From Leucobacter sp. UBA1945 (GTDB taxonomy: Bacteria; Actinomycetota; Actinomycetes; Actinomycetales; Microbacteriaceae), in assembly GCA_002336855.1 (NCBI GenBank), contig DDEV01000132.1, forward strand, positions 5,393 through 26,012: DNA of 20,620 bases, written 5' to 3'. The translations under genes and the position numbers were made by a program. How positions within the stretch are numbered: position 1 is the first letter of the stretch; each line of letters begins with the position of its first letter. Positions 6,555 to 16,425 of this stretch are shown here, in pieces. The notes under the pieces are model-generated. The model was not told where the DNA came from. It was given only the letters and a program-made list of their open reading frames with translations, and made no database searches.

Positions 6555-7706
6555 ATGACGCAAGATGGCACCCAGGCCCAGAACACCGGTTTCGATCTCG
6601 GTGAAACCCGCGGCCGCATGCACGAAGAGCACACCAGCCTGCTGAAGACCGCCGACGTCGCCGTCTCGCTGCAGGGCCTGGCCAAGCACTTCGGCGACAT
6701 GACCGCGGTGAAAGACCTCGATATGGACATTCGCGCGGGCGAGTTCTTCTCGATGCTCGGCCCCTCGGGCTCGGGCAAGACCACGGTGCTGCGCATGATC
6801 GCCGGCTTCGAAGAGCCGAGCGCAGGCAAGATTCTGCTGCACGGCAACGACGTCACCCGCTCGGCGCCGTTCGACCGCGAGGTCAACACCGTGTTTCAGG
6901 ACTACGCGCTGTTTCCGCACATGTCGATCGCCGAGAACGTCGCCTACGGTCTCGCCGTGCGCAAGATCGACAAGGCGACCCGCAAGAAGCTCGTGGGCGA
7001 GGCGCTCGAGCAGGTGCGCCTGAGCCACGTTGCCGACCGCCGCCCCTCGCAGCTCTCGGGCGGCCAGCGTCAGCGCATCGCCCTGGCCCGCGCGCTCATT
7101 CTGCGCCCGAAGGTGCTGCTGCTCGACGAGCCGCTCGGCGCACTCGACAAGCAGCTGCGCGAGCAGATGCAGATCGAGCTCAAGCAGATTCAGCGCGAGG
7201 TCGGCATCACCTTCATCTTCGTCACCCACGACCAAGAAGAGGCGCTCACGCTGAGCGACCGCGTCGCTGTGTTCAACAACGGCAAGATCGAGCAGGTCGG
7301 CGCACCGCGCGAGGTTTACGAGTTCCCTGAGACCGAGTTCGTCGCGAGCTTCCTCGGCGTCACCAACCTGCTGAACGCCGAGGTGTCGCAGCAGCTGCTC
7401 GGCGAGGCCCGCATTCACAGCCTGCGCCCCGAGCGCGTACACCTGGCAGACGCTACCGCTCCCGCAGAGCTCGGCGCAGTCGACGTCGCGGGCACCATCG
7501 CCGAGATCGTCTACGCCGGCGCGCACACCCGCTACCTCATCGACACCGAGGCCGGCGTGCGGTTCATCGTCGAGAAGCAGAACTCGCATACCCCGCGCAC
7601 CGAGCCGAGCGCTACCCGCGGCGACAACGTGCGCCTGCGTTTTCAGCGCGATCACGCGATGGCGATTCCGGGATCAGAGCCCGCACACAATCGCGACGCC
7701 GCTTAG
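6555..7706 (+). CDS. potA: Spermidine/putrescine-type ABC importer, ATP-binding subunit
   Basis: This cytoplasmic ATPase (383 residues) powers polyamine-type uptake. The nucleotide-binding domain shows Walker A GPSGSGKT (69-76), Q-loop Gln115 in NTVFQDYALFPHMS, signature LSGGQRQR (167-174), Walker B VLLLDEP (187-193) and the H-loop His225 in VTHDQEEAL. The C-terminal part from about 265 fits a TOBE-type regulatory domain, as in PotA. FQDYALFPHMSIAENVAYGL is characteristic of the PotA/CysA/MalK group. The start has a strong GAGGAG 6 nt upstream. About 35 residues precede the conserved domain, somewhat longer than usual. It is the first gene of a four-gene plus-strand operon with a lipoprotein and two permeases. 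Polyamine is the probable substrate, but close relatives move other organic cations or iron. Confidence 0.9.
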   Translation: MTQDGTQAQNTGFDLGETRGRMHEEHTSLLKTADVAVSLQGLAKHFGDMTAVKDLDMDIRAGEFFSMLGPSGSGKTTVLRMIAGFEEPSAGKILLHGNDVTRSAPFDREVNTVFQDYALFPHMSIAENVAYGLAVRKIDKATRKKLVGEALEQVRLSHVADRRPSQLSGGQRQRIALARALILRPKVLLLDEPLGALDKQLREQMQIELKQIQREVGITFIFVTHDQEEALTLSDRVAVFNNGKIEQVGAPREVYEFPETEFVASFLGVTNLLNAEVSQQLLGEARIHSLRPERVHLADATAPAELGAVDVAGTIAEIVYAGAHTRYLIDTEAGVRFIVEKQNSHTPRTEPSATRGDNVRLRFQRDHAMAIPGSEPAHNRDAA

Positions 7707-7777
7707 ACGGCCTCGATCCTTTTACCCACCGAAAACCAACCCGCCCACCAGGGCACATCACCTACTAAGGAGTAGCG

Positions 7778-8953
7778 ATGAAGAAGATACTGGCAGTTCC
7801 CGCAGCTGCAGCGGCAGCGCTGGCGCTGGCGCTCACCGGTTGCGCAAGCGAGGCAGGCACCGAGGCCGCAGGCGGCCTGCAGATCGATGTTCCCGACATC
7901 GCGATGATGGAGGGGCTCGGCGCCAACGAGAAAGAGGTCAACATTCTCGCGTGGTCGGGCTTCGTCGAGCCTGCATGGAGCGACGCATTCACCGAAGAGA
8001 CCGGTTGCACCGTCAACCGCAAGGTCTTCGCAACGAGCGACGAGGCAGTGCAGCTCATGCGCACCGGTGAGTACGACCTCGTGTCGGCATCGGGCGATGC
8101 GAGCCTGCGCCTCATCGTCGACGGCAACGTGCAGCCGCTCAACACCGAGCTGATTCCGAACTTCTCCGACGACATCGTGCCAGGCATGAAGGGTCAGCTG
8201 TATGACACGCTCAACGGCAACGTCTACGGCATTCCGATCGGCCGCGGCGCAAACATTCTCGAGTACAACAGCGAAGTCGTGACTGAGACCCCCGACAGTT
8301 GGAGCGTCGTATGGGAGAAGGACAGCCCCTACGCAGGCAAGATCGCCGCATACGACAGCCCCATCTACATCGCAGAGGCAGCCGTCTACCTGATGTCGAG
8401 CCAGCCAGACCTCGGCATCAAGAATCCCTACGCACTCGACGAGAAGCAGCTGAAGGCGGCCACCGATCTGCTCAAGCAGCAGAACGCGATGGTGTCGGAG
8501 TACTGGTCGCCAGCGACCAACATCAGCTCGTTCACGGGCGGCAACTCGGTCGTCGGCACCTCGTGGGAGGTGCTGCGCAAGGCAACCGCAGACGAGAAGT
8601 TCAAGAGTGTGCTGCCGCAGGAAGGCAGCACCGGCTGGTCAGACGCCTGGATGCTCGCGGCCGACGCAAAGAACCCCAACTGCGGCTACGCCTGGATGGA
8701 CTACACCTCGTCGCCCGAGGTGAACGGCGCCATCGCGATGAACTTCGGCATGGCTCCCGCCAACGGAGCATTCTGCGACACCAGCGCAGAGGCGAAGGCT
8801 CACTGCGACTACTACAACGCCACCGATGAGGAGTACTTCAAGAAGGTGTGGTTCTGGACCACCCCCATCGATCAGTGCCTCGACGGCCGCACCGATGTGC
8901 AGTGCACCAACTACCAGGACTGGACCAATGCCTGGGCAACCGTAAAGGGTTGA
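7778..8953 (+). CDS. PotD/PotF-like substrate-binding lipoprotein of the polyamine-type importer
   Basis: This 391-residue extracellular binding protein has an N-terminal lipoprotein signal: MKK, a hydrophobic alanine-rich stretch, and the lipobox LTGC with Cys22 as the lipid anchor. The body resembles family 1 binding proteins for spermidine and putrescine: NILAWSGFVEPAWSDAFTEE near the N-terminus, DLVSASGDASLRLIVDG, and GTSWEVLRKA in the second lobe. Six more cysteines occur in the mature part (for example NPNCG, AFCDTS, KAHCDY, DQCLDG, VQCTNY), enough for three disulfides and unusual for PotD. AAGGAG at 7767-7772 gives a good ribosome binding site. The gene sits between the ATPase and the permeases, with a strong hairpin after it. 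Substrate assignment is by family and context only. Confidence 0.9.
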   Translation: MKKILAVPAAAAAALALALTGCASEAGTEAAGGLQIDVPDIAMMEGLGANEKEVNILAWSGFVEPAWSDAFTEETGCTVNRKVFATSDEAVQLMRTGEYDLVSASGDASLRLIVDGNVQPLNTELIPNFSDDIVPGMKGQLYDTLNGNVYGIPIGRGANILEYNSEVVTETPDSWSVVWEKDSPYAGKIAAYDSPIYIAEAAVYLMSSQPDLGIKNPYALDEKQLKAATDLLKQQNAMVSEYWSPATNISSFTGGNSVVGTSWEVLRKATADEKFKSVLPQEGSTGWSDAWMLAADAKNPNCGYAWMDYTSSPEVNGAIAMNFGMAPANGAFCDTSAEAKAHCDYYNATDEEYFKKVWFWTTPIDQCLDGRTDVQCTNYQDWTNAWATVKG

Positions 8954-8975
8954 TCGGCGTTTAGCCGATGAGCCG

Positions 8976-9005
8976 AGGTGGGTGCCCGCCAGCGGGCACC
9001 CACCT
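8976..9005 (+). other. Strong intra-operon hairpin after the binding-protein gene
   Basis: AGGTGGGTGCCCGC (8976-8989) and GCGGGCACCCACCT (8992-9005) are perfect reverse complements, 14 bp, separated by two bases. There is no T-tract after it, so it is not a standard terminator. Such structures between a binding-protein gene and its permeases usually protect the upstream message and raise binding-protein levels over permease levels. Confidence 0.75.
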
Positions 9006-9100
9006 GATCCTCTTCTCTCAACACTCTTTCTCTGATCTGCCGGAGGTTTCAGCCAGGCTGAAACCAACCGGTTCACCGACTTCGTCAGCGAGGACACCCC

Positions 9101-9985
9101 GTGAGCACCAGCACCGTTCGGTCGCGCAAGCCCCGACCGATCTCTACCGCCCTCTACCGGCACCCGAAGGGTCGCCTGGCCGCGCTGCTGTCGCTGCCGA
9201 TGGTGTGGCTCGTCGGCGTCTACATCTTCTCGCTCGTCATGATGCTGGTCACCGCATTCTGGACGACCGATCCCTTCACCTCGCGAGTGAAGCCGGGCTT
9301 CACACTCGAAAACTTCACGCAGCTCGCGACCGTCTCGGCCTATTCGATGACCGCGCTGCGCACCCTGCTCATCGCGATCGCCGTCACCCTGATCTGCGCT
9401 CTCTTCTCGGTACCGCTCGCGGTGTTCATGACGCAGGTCGCGGGGCCGAAGCTGCGCGCAGTGCTCGCCGTGCTCATCACGCTGCCACTCTGGGCGGGCT
9501 ACCTCGTCAAAATCATCGGCATGCGCCTCGTCTGGACCGAAGAGGGCTTCTTCAACTGGTTCTTGCAGCCGCTCGGCATCAGCGGCCCCGGCCTCGGCGT
9601 GCTCACCGTGACCCTCACCCTCGTCTACCTCTGGTTTCCGTATATGGCGATTCCGGTATATGCAGCGGTCGCGCAGATTCCCGAGAACCTCTACGACGCC
9701 TCGTCAGACCTCGGCGCTCGCGGGCTTCGCACCATTCGCACCGTTGTCACCCCGCTGCTGCTGCCCTCGCTGATCGCCGGCTCGATATTCACCTTCTCGC
9801 TCAGCCTCGGTGACTACATCGCGGCCATGTACGTCGGCGGTTCGACGCAGATGATCGGCAGCATCATCGCCCAGAACATCAACCTGAACCCGCCACTCGC
9901 CGCCGCGTTCTCGTTCGTGCCGATCGTGCTGATCGTCATCTACCTCAGCGCAGTGCGACGCACCGGCGCCCTCAACAACCTCTGA
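9101..9985 (+). CDS. potB: Polyamine-type ABC importer, permease subunit 1 (PotB-like)
   Basis: This inner-membrane permease has 294 residues and about six transmembrane helices. The cytoplasmic loop that contacts the ATPase is visible at about 199-218 (DASSDLGARGLRTIRTVVTP), matching the EAA motif with its conserved glycine. The surrounding PVYAAVAQIPENLYDA and GSIFTFSLSLGDYIAAMYVGG are typical of PotB/PotH. The start is GTG at 9101 with GAGGA 6 nt upstream. A 147-bp gap with a strong hairpin separates it from the binding-protein gene, so its expression is probably lower. It is followed after 22 bp by the second permease gene. Together they would form the membrane channel. Confidence 0.92.
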   Translation: MSTSTVRSRKPRPISTALYRHPKGRLAALLSLPMVWLVGVYIFSLVMMLVTAFWTTDPFTSRVKPGFTLENFTQLATVSAYSMTALRTLLIAIAVTLICALFSVPLAVFMTQVAGPKLRAVLAVLITLPLWAGYLVKIIGMRLVWTEEGFFNWFLQPLGISGPGLGVLTVTLTLVYLWFPYMAIPVYAAVAQIPENLYDASSDLGARGLRTIRTVVTPLLLPSLIAGSIFTFSLSLGDYIAAMYVGGSTQMIGSIIAQNINLNPPLAAAFSFVPIVLIVIYLSAVRRTGALNNL

Positions 9986-10007
9986 TCTGGAACCCAGGAG
10001 TCACCTC

Positions 10008-10817
10008 ATGCTTCGCCTGAACCGCGGAACCAAGATCGGTCTCGCAATCGTCACCCTCGTCGTGCTCATCTTCATGTACGTGCCCATGTTCGTGATCATC
10101 ATGAACTCGTTCAACTCGGGCAAGGTGCCCGGCTGGCCGATTCCCGGCTTCTCGCTCGAGTGGTGGGAGAAGACGATCGTGAACCCCGCCATGCACGCGG
10201 CCCTATTGAACTCGGTGGTCGTCGCCCTCGTCGCCACCGCCTTCGCGCTCGTGCTCGGCACCCTCGCGGCATTCGCACTGCAGCGTTTCAAGTTCTTCGG
10301 CCAGCACGTCGTGAACCTGCTGATCGTGCTGCCGATCACCCTTCCGGGCATCGTCACCGGTGTCGCCCTGTCGAACACGTTCTTCCAGGTGCTGAAGCCC
10401 ATGGGCATTCAGGTCGGTTACTGGGGCATGATCATCGCGCACGCAACGTTCTGTGTCGTCATGGTGTTCAACAACGTGATCGCCCGCCTTCGCCGCATGA
10501 ACCCGAACCTCGAAGAGGCCTCGGCCGACCTCGGCGCAGGCATCGGCCAGACGTTCAGGCTCATCACCTTTCCGCAGTTTCGCCCCGCGTTCGTCGCTGG
10601 CGGCCTGCTCGCCTTCGCCCTCTCGTTCGATGAGATCGTGGTCACCATCTTCACTGCGCCAGTGGGGGTCGAGACGCTGCCACTCTGGATCATGAACCAA
10701 ATGGCACGCCCCAATGAGGTGAACCAGGTGAACGTCGTCGCGACGATTATGATTCTGCTCTCGTTGATTCCGGTCTACTTCTCACAAAAGGCTTCCGCAG
10801 CCGCGGTTTCGAAGTAG
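10008..10817 (+). CDS. potC: Polyamine-type ABC importer, permease subunit 2 (PotC-like)
   Basis: This second permease has 269 residues and about six membrane helices. PNLEEASADLGAGIGQTFRL (about 166-185) is the EAA loop for ATPase docking. FVAGGLLAFALSFDEIVVTI (from 195) and the early YVPMFVIIMNSFNSGK are classic PotC/PotI features. AGGAG at 9996-10000 provides a ribosome binding site before the ATG. It is the last gene of the importer operon and is followed by a series of three hairpins ending in an intrinsic terminator. Partner of the preceding permease; the pair presumably forms a heterodimer. Confidence 0.93.
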   Translation: MLRLNRGTKIGLAIVTLVVLIFMYVPMFVIIMNSFNSGKVPGWPIPGFSLEWWEKTIVNPAMHAALLNSVVVALVATAFALVLGTLAAFALQRFKFFGQHVVNLLIVLPITLPGIVTGVALSNTFFQVLKPMGIQVGYWGMIIAHATFCVVMVFNNVIARLRRMNPNLEEASADLGAGIGQTFRLITFPQFRPAFVAGGLLAFALSFDEIVVTIFTAPVGVETLPLWIMNQMARPNEVNQVNVVATIMILLSLIPVYFSQKASAAAVSK

Positions 10818-10825
10818 TATGTACC

Positions 10826-10875
10826 TGGGCGGTATTCTGGCTCCCCGCTACCACCGCCCAGTCGCCTCTGGCGAC
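10826..10875 (+). other. Two adjacent hairpins in the 3' region of the importer operon
   Basis: TGGGCGGT (10826-10833) pairs with ACCGCCCA (10853-10860), enclosing a 19-nt loop. It is followed at once by GTCGCC-TCT-GGCGAC (10861-10875). Both lie between the potC stop and the terminator, so the operon's 3' untranslated end would carry three stems in series. They may guard against 3' degradation. Confidence 0.6.
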
Positions 10876-10883
10876 AACCCCCC

Positions 10884-10939
10884 GCTGCCCCCAAAGTTCG
10901 CATCAATCTGAGCGAGCTTTGGGGGTAGCTCTCTTTTTG
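10884..10939 (+). terminator. Intrinsic terminator of the polyamine importer operon
   Basis: GCTGCCCCCAAAG (10884-10896) pairs with CTTTGGGGGTAGC (10917-10929) with a single mismatch, followed by TCTCTTTTTG. This is the clearest intrinsic terminator in the window. It acts on the plus strand; read on the minus strand it lacks a T-tract and would not clearly stop resB transcription. Confidence 0.9.
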
Positions 10940-10967
10940 TCGACTGCACGACCTGAGTTGCGCGGGC

Positions 10968-10992
10968 GAGGGGCCCCGCCTACGGACCCCTC
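10968..10992. other. Weak inverted repeat after resB
   Basis: GAGGGG (10968-10973) and CCCCTC (10987-10992) could form a short stem just past the resB stop. There is no T-tract on the minus strand, so this is at best a weak 3' end signal for the resB message. Confidence 0.3.
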
Positions 10993-11005
10993 GTTACACC
11001 TGCCG

Positions 11006-12791
<1,786 letters not shown>

Positions 12792-12808
<17 letters not shown>

Positions 12809-13559
12809 AGTTCGCCATCACCGCCTGCAGGGAGAACATGATCTGACTCCAGATTCCGGTCACCATGAGCAGGCCGATGAGAATCAGCAGGCCGCCGCCG
12901 ATGAGGTTGACGACACGTATATGCCGTTTAAAGAATGCCATGGTCTGCGTCATCCAGCCGAAGCCGAACGCGGCGAGCACGAACGGCAGGCCGAGCCCGA
13001 CGCAGTACGCCAGCGCCAGCACCGATGCGCGGCCGAGCGAGCCGGCCTGCAGCGAGAGCGACATGACGACGCCAAGGGTCGGCCCCATGCACGGTGCCCA
13101 ACCGATTGCGAACACGACGCCGAGCAGCGGCGCGCCGATGAGCCCCACGCGCGGCTTGAGCTTCAGCCTCGTCGTGCCCTGCAGCTTCGAGAACGCCCCC
13201 ATGAACACGAGGCCCATCAAGATCAGCACACCGCCCATGACACGAACGATTACGTCTTGCCACTCCCAGAGCCATAGGCCGACCGACCCCATGAGAATAT
13301 TCAACACCAGGAATACGACAGTGAAGCCGAGCACGAACAGCACCGAGCCGAACACCATGCGACGTCGCTCGGTGCGCTTCGCAGCGGCGGGATTCGCCGC
13401 CACCGAGGCATTCGCGTCAGCGATGCCCGAGACGTATGCGAGGTAGCCAGGAATCAGTGGTAGCACGCACGGCGAGAGAAACGAGACGAGGCCCGCAGCC
13501 AGCGCAATCAGCGACGCAAGCAGCAGCCCGCCGCCGGCGACAGTCTCTTCAAGCCCCAT
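12792..13559 (-). CDS. ccdA: CcdA-type thiol-disulfide transmembrane protein
   Basis: CcdA carries reducing equivalents from cytoplasmic thioredoxin across the membrane to an extracellular thioredoxin-like protein that keeps apocytochrome c cysteines reduced. The 255-residue product has about six helices. The two essential cysteines are in the expected contexts: Cys31 in SFLSPCVLPLIPGY and Cys157 in AIGWAPCMGPTLG. A polar loop lies at about 48-68. The start is the ATG at 13557-13559, 5 bp after the thioredoxin-like gene, so the genes are translated together. The downstream resB overlaps its end. Its natural electron acceptor should be the neighbouring TlpA-like lipoprotein. Confidence 0.95.
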
Positions 13560-13564
13560 GGCGC

Positions 13565-14176
13565 CTATGCCTCGTCGAGCGTCTCTTGCACGAGGGTTCG
13601 CAGCTGCGAGGCGGCGGCGAGCTGGCCGACGACGCGGTGCGCCACCCGCCCCTCACGATCGAGCACCAGCGTGGTGGGCACGGCGTTGAGCGGAACCTGA
13701 CCGGCAAACGCGCGCTGCGCCTTGCGCTCCCCCGCGTTATCCATAACCGATGGGTAGTTCACGCCGAACTCCTCGGCGAACTGCACCGCCTGCGCCTCTT
13801 GGTCGCGGGTATTCACGCCGACGAACTGTACGCCCTCTGCCTGAAACTCCTCGAACACCTCGACGAGCTGGGGCGCTTCGGCGCGACACGGGGCACAGCC
13901 CGCGTACCAGAAATTCACGACGGTGACCGAACCGAGCGTCTGCTCCGAGCTGAACTGCTCGCCGTGCTCGGTGACGCCCTCGAACGCGACAGGCTCACCG
14001 CGGTCTGCCGGGGCAAACGAGGTGGTCGACCCATCGCCCGCGACGTAGCCCTTGTCGCCGCCCTGACTCCACTGCTCAGAAAGGCCGCTGCCCTCACCCG
14101 AGCACCCGACGAGCACGAGCGAGCCGGCAAGCGTCATCGCGAGCGCTGCCCCAGACAGCAGGCGCTTTCTCATCAC
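13565..14176 (-). CDS. TlpA/ResA-like lipoprotein thioredoxin
   Basis: This is an extracytoplasmic, membrane-anchored thiol-disulfide oxidoreductase. It has a lipoprotein signal (MRKRLLSG, hydrophobic stretch, lipobox LVGC with Cys25). A linker leads to a thioredoxin domain with active site Cys94-Ala-Pro-Cys97 in VNFWYAGCAPCRAEAPQL and the cis-proline loop NAVPTTLVLDREG. Total length is 203 residues. It would accept electrons from CcdA and reduce apocytochrome c haem-binding cysteines. The gene can start at GTG 14176, overlapping the phosphatase stop by four bases (GTGA), or at the adjacent ATG 14173 (one-base overlap). The two differ by one residue. Confidence 0.93.
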   Translation of the reverse strand: MMRKRLLSGAALAMTLAGSLVLVGCSGEGSGLSEQWSQGGDKGYVAGDGSTTSFAPADRGEPVAFEGVTEHGEQFSSEQTLGSVTVVNFWYAGCAPCRAEAPQLVEVFEEFQAEGVQFVGVNTRDQEAQAVQFAEEFGVNYPSVMDNAGERKAQRAFAGQVPLNAVPTTLVLDREGRVAHRVVGQLAAASQLRTLVQETLDEA

Positions 14177-14808
14177 ACCGCCCCCACGTCGACCGACCCC
14201 TGCATGAGCCCCGCTGCGGGCGTGCGGTAGTCGACCTCGAACCAGCGACCACCGCGACGCTCGAACGAGGTGATGCTCGACAGCTCGCAGCGACGCTTAG
14301 CGGGGTTGTGAAACAGCGGTTCGCCGTTCACGTCGCGGTGCGCGGCCCATACGACTGCCTGGTGACTCACCATCACGATGTCGCCGTCGCGATCCGCATC
14401 CCACGCATCGTTCATCGCCTCGCGCACGCGAGTGGCAATGCTGCGGTAGGGCTCGCCCCAGCTCGGGCGAAACGGGTTCAGGTAGCGGTACCAGTAGCGC
14501 GGATTCTTGAACGCGCTGCGGCCAACGGTTCCCTCGAACGCGTTCGTCGGCTCGATGATGCGCTCATCGATGTCGATCGGCAGGTTGAAGGCAAGGGCGA
14601 TCGGCGCCGCCGACTGGCGGGCGCGCTCGAGCGGCGAGGCGATGATCCTCGACACCTCACGATCGCTCGCCGCGAGCTCTTGAGCCGCGGCTTCTGCCAT
14701 CTGCTCACCCAACTCAGAGAGTCGGTAGTTCGGCAGGCGGCCGTAGAGCACGCCTTCGGGGTTATGCACCTCACCATGGCGCACCAAATGCAGCTGTTTA
14801 TCGCTCAC
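14173..14808 (-). CDS. Histidine phosphatase family protein (phosphoglycerate mutase-like)
   Basis: This 211-residue cytoplasmic protein belongs to the histidine phosphatase superfamily. The catalytic RHG motif is LVRHGE (Arg10-His11), with Arg62 in SPLERARQ, Glu86 in ERIIEPTN and the second catalytic His149 in VMVSHQAVV. This set is complete, so it should be active as a phosphatase, but the substrate is unknown. A protein of this family precedes tlpA-ccdA-resB-ccsB in mycobacteria and other actinobacteria too, which hints at a conserved link to cytochrome c biogenesis or only to operon history. The GTG start at 14806-14808 has no good Shine-Dalgarno; a TAGAAT box ends exactly 6 nt before it, which fits leaderless transcription from a promoter inside the end of the preceding gene. 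Confidence 0.9.
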   Translation of the reverse strand: MSDKQLHLVRHGEVHNPEGVLYGRLPNYRLSELGEQMAEAAAQELAASDREVSRIIASPLERARQSAAPIALAFNLPIDIDERIIEPTNAFEGTVGRSAFKNPRYWYRYLNPFRPSWGEPYRSIATRVREAMNDAWDADRDGDIVMVSHQAVVWAAHRDVNGEPLFHNPAKRRCELSSITSFERRGGRWFEVDYRTPAAGLMQGSVDVGAV

Positions 14809-14820
14809 ACAGCCATTCTA
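14809..14820 (-). promoter_or_regulatory. Possible leaderless promoter of the histidine phosphatase-tlpA-ccdA-resB unit
   Basis: On the minus strand TAGAAT (14820-14815) matches a -10 box in five of six positions and is followed by six bases and the GTG start. No Shine-Dalgarno is present. This would place the cytochrome c unit under its own promoter, apart from the salvage-type genes upstream. A short inverted repeat TTCAC-N4-GTGAA (14825-14838) lies just upstream and could hold a regulator. Confidence 0.45.
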
Positions 14821-14825
14821 GGTTT

Positions 14826-15347
14826 TCACGCCTGTGAACGAGCCGCGCCGACTGCCTCGAGCGGGTACACGTACGAGAAGAGGTCGAGCACGCGTTCACC
14901 GCCGATCCAGAGCCCGTCGCGGTGCTCGGTGCGCACGAACCCGAGCGCCTCATAGAGCCGATGCGCCCCGCCCATGTTCGGCGCAGTCTTCAAGTACACC
15001 GCGCGAAACCCCGACTCGGAGGCGTGCTCAATCACTCGACGCATGAGCAAAGCTGCAACTCCGCGCCTGCGGGCGGCCGGTGAGACGCCGAGCAGCCTGA
15101 GATCGAGCTCGTCTACGGCAACGTCTTCGTGCAGACTCGCGCCGCCCGGCCTGCGGGTCGTGACGCTGCCGATCAGCTCGCCGGTCTCGTCACGAGCGAC
15201 CCAGACGTCGAATGCCTCGGCGCGGACGCGCGCGAACCGCATCTCGTCGCGGTGGTCGCTCGGGCCGTAGTCGTGCGCGTATGCGTCGTCGATGAGCCGG
15301 TCGATCGCCTCGTATTCGCTGGGGTCGGCGAGCCGCGTCTCGGTCAC
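14826..15347 (-). CDS. GNAT-family N-acetyltransferase
   Basis: This 173-residue cytoplasmic enzyme transfers an acetyl group from acetyl-CoA to an amine. The core GNAT fold is visible: beta strand VDELDLRLLGVSP (78-90), the acetyl-CoA pyrophosphate loop AARRRGVAALLMRRV (91-105), then AVYLKTAPNMGGAHRLYEAL and GFVRTEHRDGLWI. The GTG start overlaps the stop of the flavin monooxygenase gene by four bases (GTGA), so both are coupled. Operons with a polar amino acid importer, an LLM monooxygenase and a GNAT enzyme process S-modified cysteines in Bacillus, where N-acetylation prepares the substrate for oxidation; I infer such a role here. A generic detoxifying acetyltransferase remains possible. 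Confidence 0.88.
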   Translation of the reverse strand: MTETRLADPSEYEAIDRLIDDAYAHDYGPSDHRDEMRFARVRAEAFDVWVARDETGELIGSVTTRRPGGASLHEDVAVDELDLRLLGVSPAARRRGVAALLMRRVIEHASESGFRAVYLKTAPNMGGAHRLYEALGFVRTEHRDGLWIGGERVLDLFSYVYPLEAVGAARSQA

Positions 15348-16369
15348 TTTGCTCGGCTCCAGCCAAGCCTCGGGGCGATTTCGTTTGCGAGTTGGTCGAG
15401 GATCTGCTTCCAGTCAGCCAGCTCGAACTCGAAGGGCAACTCGAACAGGTAGTCGTCTGCCGCCTGAAACGCGGGGTCGCCGAGGATGAAGTCGATGATC
15501 TCGCTGTTCGTTCCGGTCACGTCTGGGGCAATCAGGGTGCGGCCGCCGTGCACCGCCTTGGTGCGCGGTGTGCGCCCTTCGACGTAGGCGGCGTACTTCT
15601 CGCGCTGCGCGGCGGTCGCGCCGTCGGTTGGCACGATGACGCGGGCGACTGTGGCGCGGGCTGCCTCTCCGAGGGTGTGCGCGGCGCGAAACACGTCGAT
15701 CTGCTTGCGCTGTGCCGTCGCGAAGTCGGCCTCGCCTTCTTCGTACGAGGTGATGTTGCTCACCAGCCAGTTGAGGCCGGCAGCCCCCGCCCACTCGGCC
15801 GAGCGCAGCGAACCGCCGCCGTACCAGAGGCGCTCGGAGAGCCCAGCGCTGTGCGGCTCGACCCTGGCGCTGTCGAAGTCGCCGCCGATGCCGTTGTATT
15901 CGGGCACCTCGCGAATCGCGGCGCCCGAGAGCAGCTCGCGCAGCCTCTCGATGCGCCCGTAGCCGTAGTCTTCCTCTCGCCACCCCGTGTCATGCACGAT
16001 GTCGTTGAGCGCGTCGTCGTAGGACGGGCCGTGCACGCTGAGGCCCGGCAGTAGGCGCCCGCCGCTCAGCACATCGGCGGTGCCGAGGTCTTCGGCGAGC
16101 CTGAAGGGGTTCTCGAAGCCCACGGGAATCACAGCGTTGCCGAGCCCGATGCGAGAGGTGCGCTGCGAGACCGCCCCGAAGAACACCGCGGGCGACGAGA
16201 GCCCGTGCTGCAGGTGCCTGGTGCGCACCCAGCCACTGTCGAGGCCGAGCTGCTCGGCGTACTCGAACAGTTCGAGGCCCTCTTCGTGCCCCTTGCGCGG
16301 GTCGCTCGGGTCGAACGGCACGAGGTGGATGAAACCGACGCTCTTGACGGGCCTGGGGGTCGTAGACAT
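15344..16369 (-). CDS. LLM-class flavin-dependent monooxygenase (bacterial luciferase-like)
   Basis: This 341-residue TIM-barrel enzyme of the bacterial luciferase family would use reduced FMN and oxygen to oxidise a small molecule. Family features: an N-terminal strand VGFIHLVPF, ELFEYAEQLGLDSGWVRTRH (35-54), SRIGLGNAVIPVGFENPFRL, then AEDLGTADVLSGGRLLPGLS, and GLSERLWYGGGSLRSAEWAG in the second half. The ATG at 16367-16369 has a purine-rich AAAGAGAG upstream. The gene lies 56 bp after an amino acid importer ATPase gene and overlaps a GNAT gene, which suggests a catabolic role on an imported compound. LLM enzymes in such operons cleave C-S bonds in S-substituted cysteines. The flavin reductase it would need is not encoded in the window. 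Confidence 0.88.
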   Translation of the reverse strand: MSTTPRPVKSVGFIHLVPFDPSDPRKGHEEGLELFEYAEQLGLDSGWVRTRHLQHGLSSPAVFFGAVSQRTSRIGLGNAVIPVGFENPFRLAEDLGTADVLSGGRLLPGLSVHGPSYDDALNDIVHDTGWREEDYGYGRIERLRELLSGAAIREVPEYNGIGGDFDSARVEPHSAGLSERLWYGGGSLRSAEWAGAAGLNWLVSNITSYEEGEADFATAQRKQIDVFRAAHTLGEAARATVARVIVPTDGATAAQREKYAAYVEGRTPRTKAVHGGRTLIAPDVTGTNSEIIDFILGDPAFQAADDYLFELPFEFELADWKQILDQLANEIAPRLGWSRAK

Positions 16370-16425
16370 GGATTGCTCTCTTTCTGGGGTGCGTGCAGTT
16401 TACGTGCGCGCGGGGAGTCAGGGGG

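Noticed and set aside
6498..7655. 385-codon minus-strand frame opposite the importer ATPase gene
   Set aside because: It lies fully antisense to a gene with all ABC motifs intact and has no recognisable domain.
8976..9005. Intrinsic terminator between binding-protein and permease genes
   Set aside because: There is no T-tract and the downstream permeases belong to the same system, so a message-stabilising hairpin is more likely.
4646..11005. Transposon or phage ends around the polyamine locus
   Set aside because: I looked for terminal inverted repeats, target duplications, tRNA ends or integrase fragments at both junctions and saw none.
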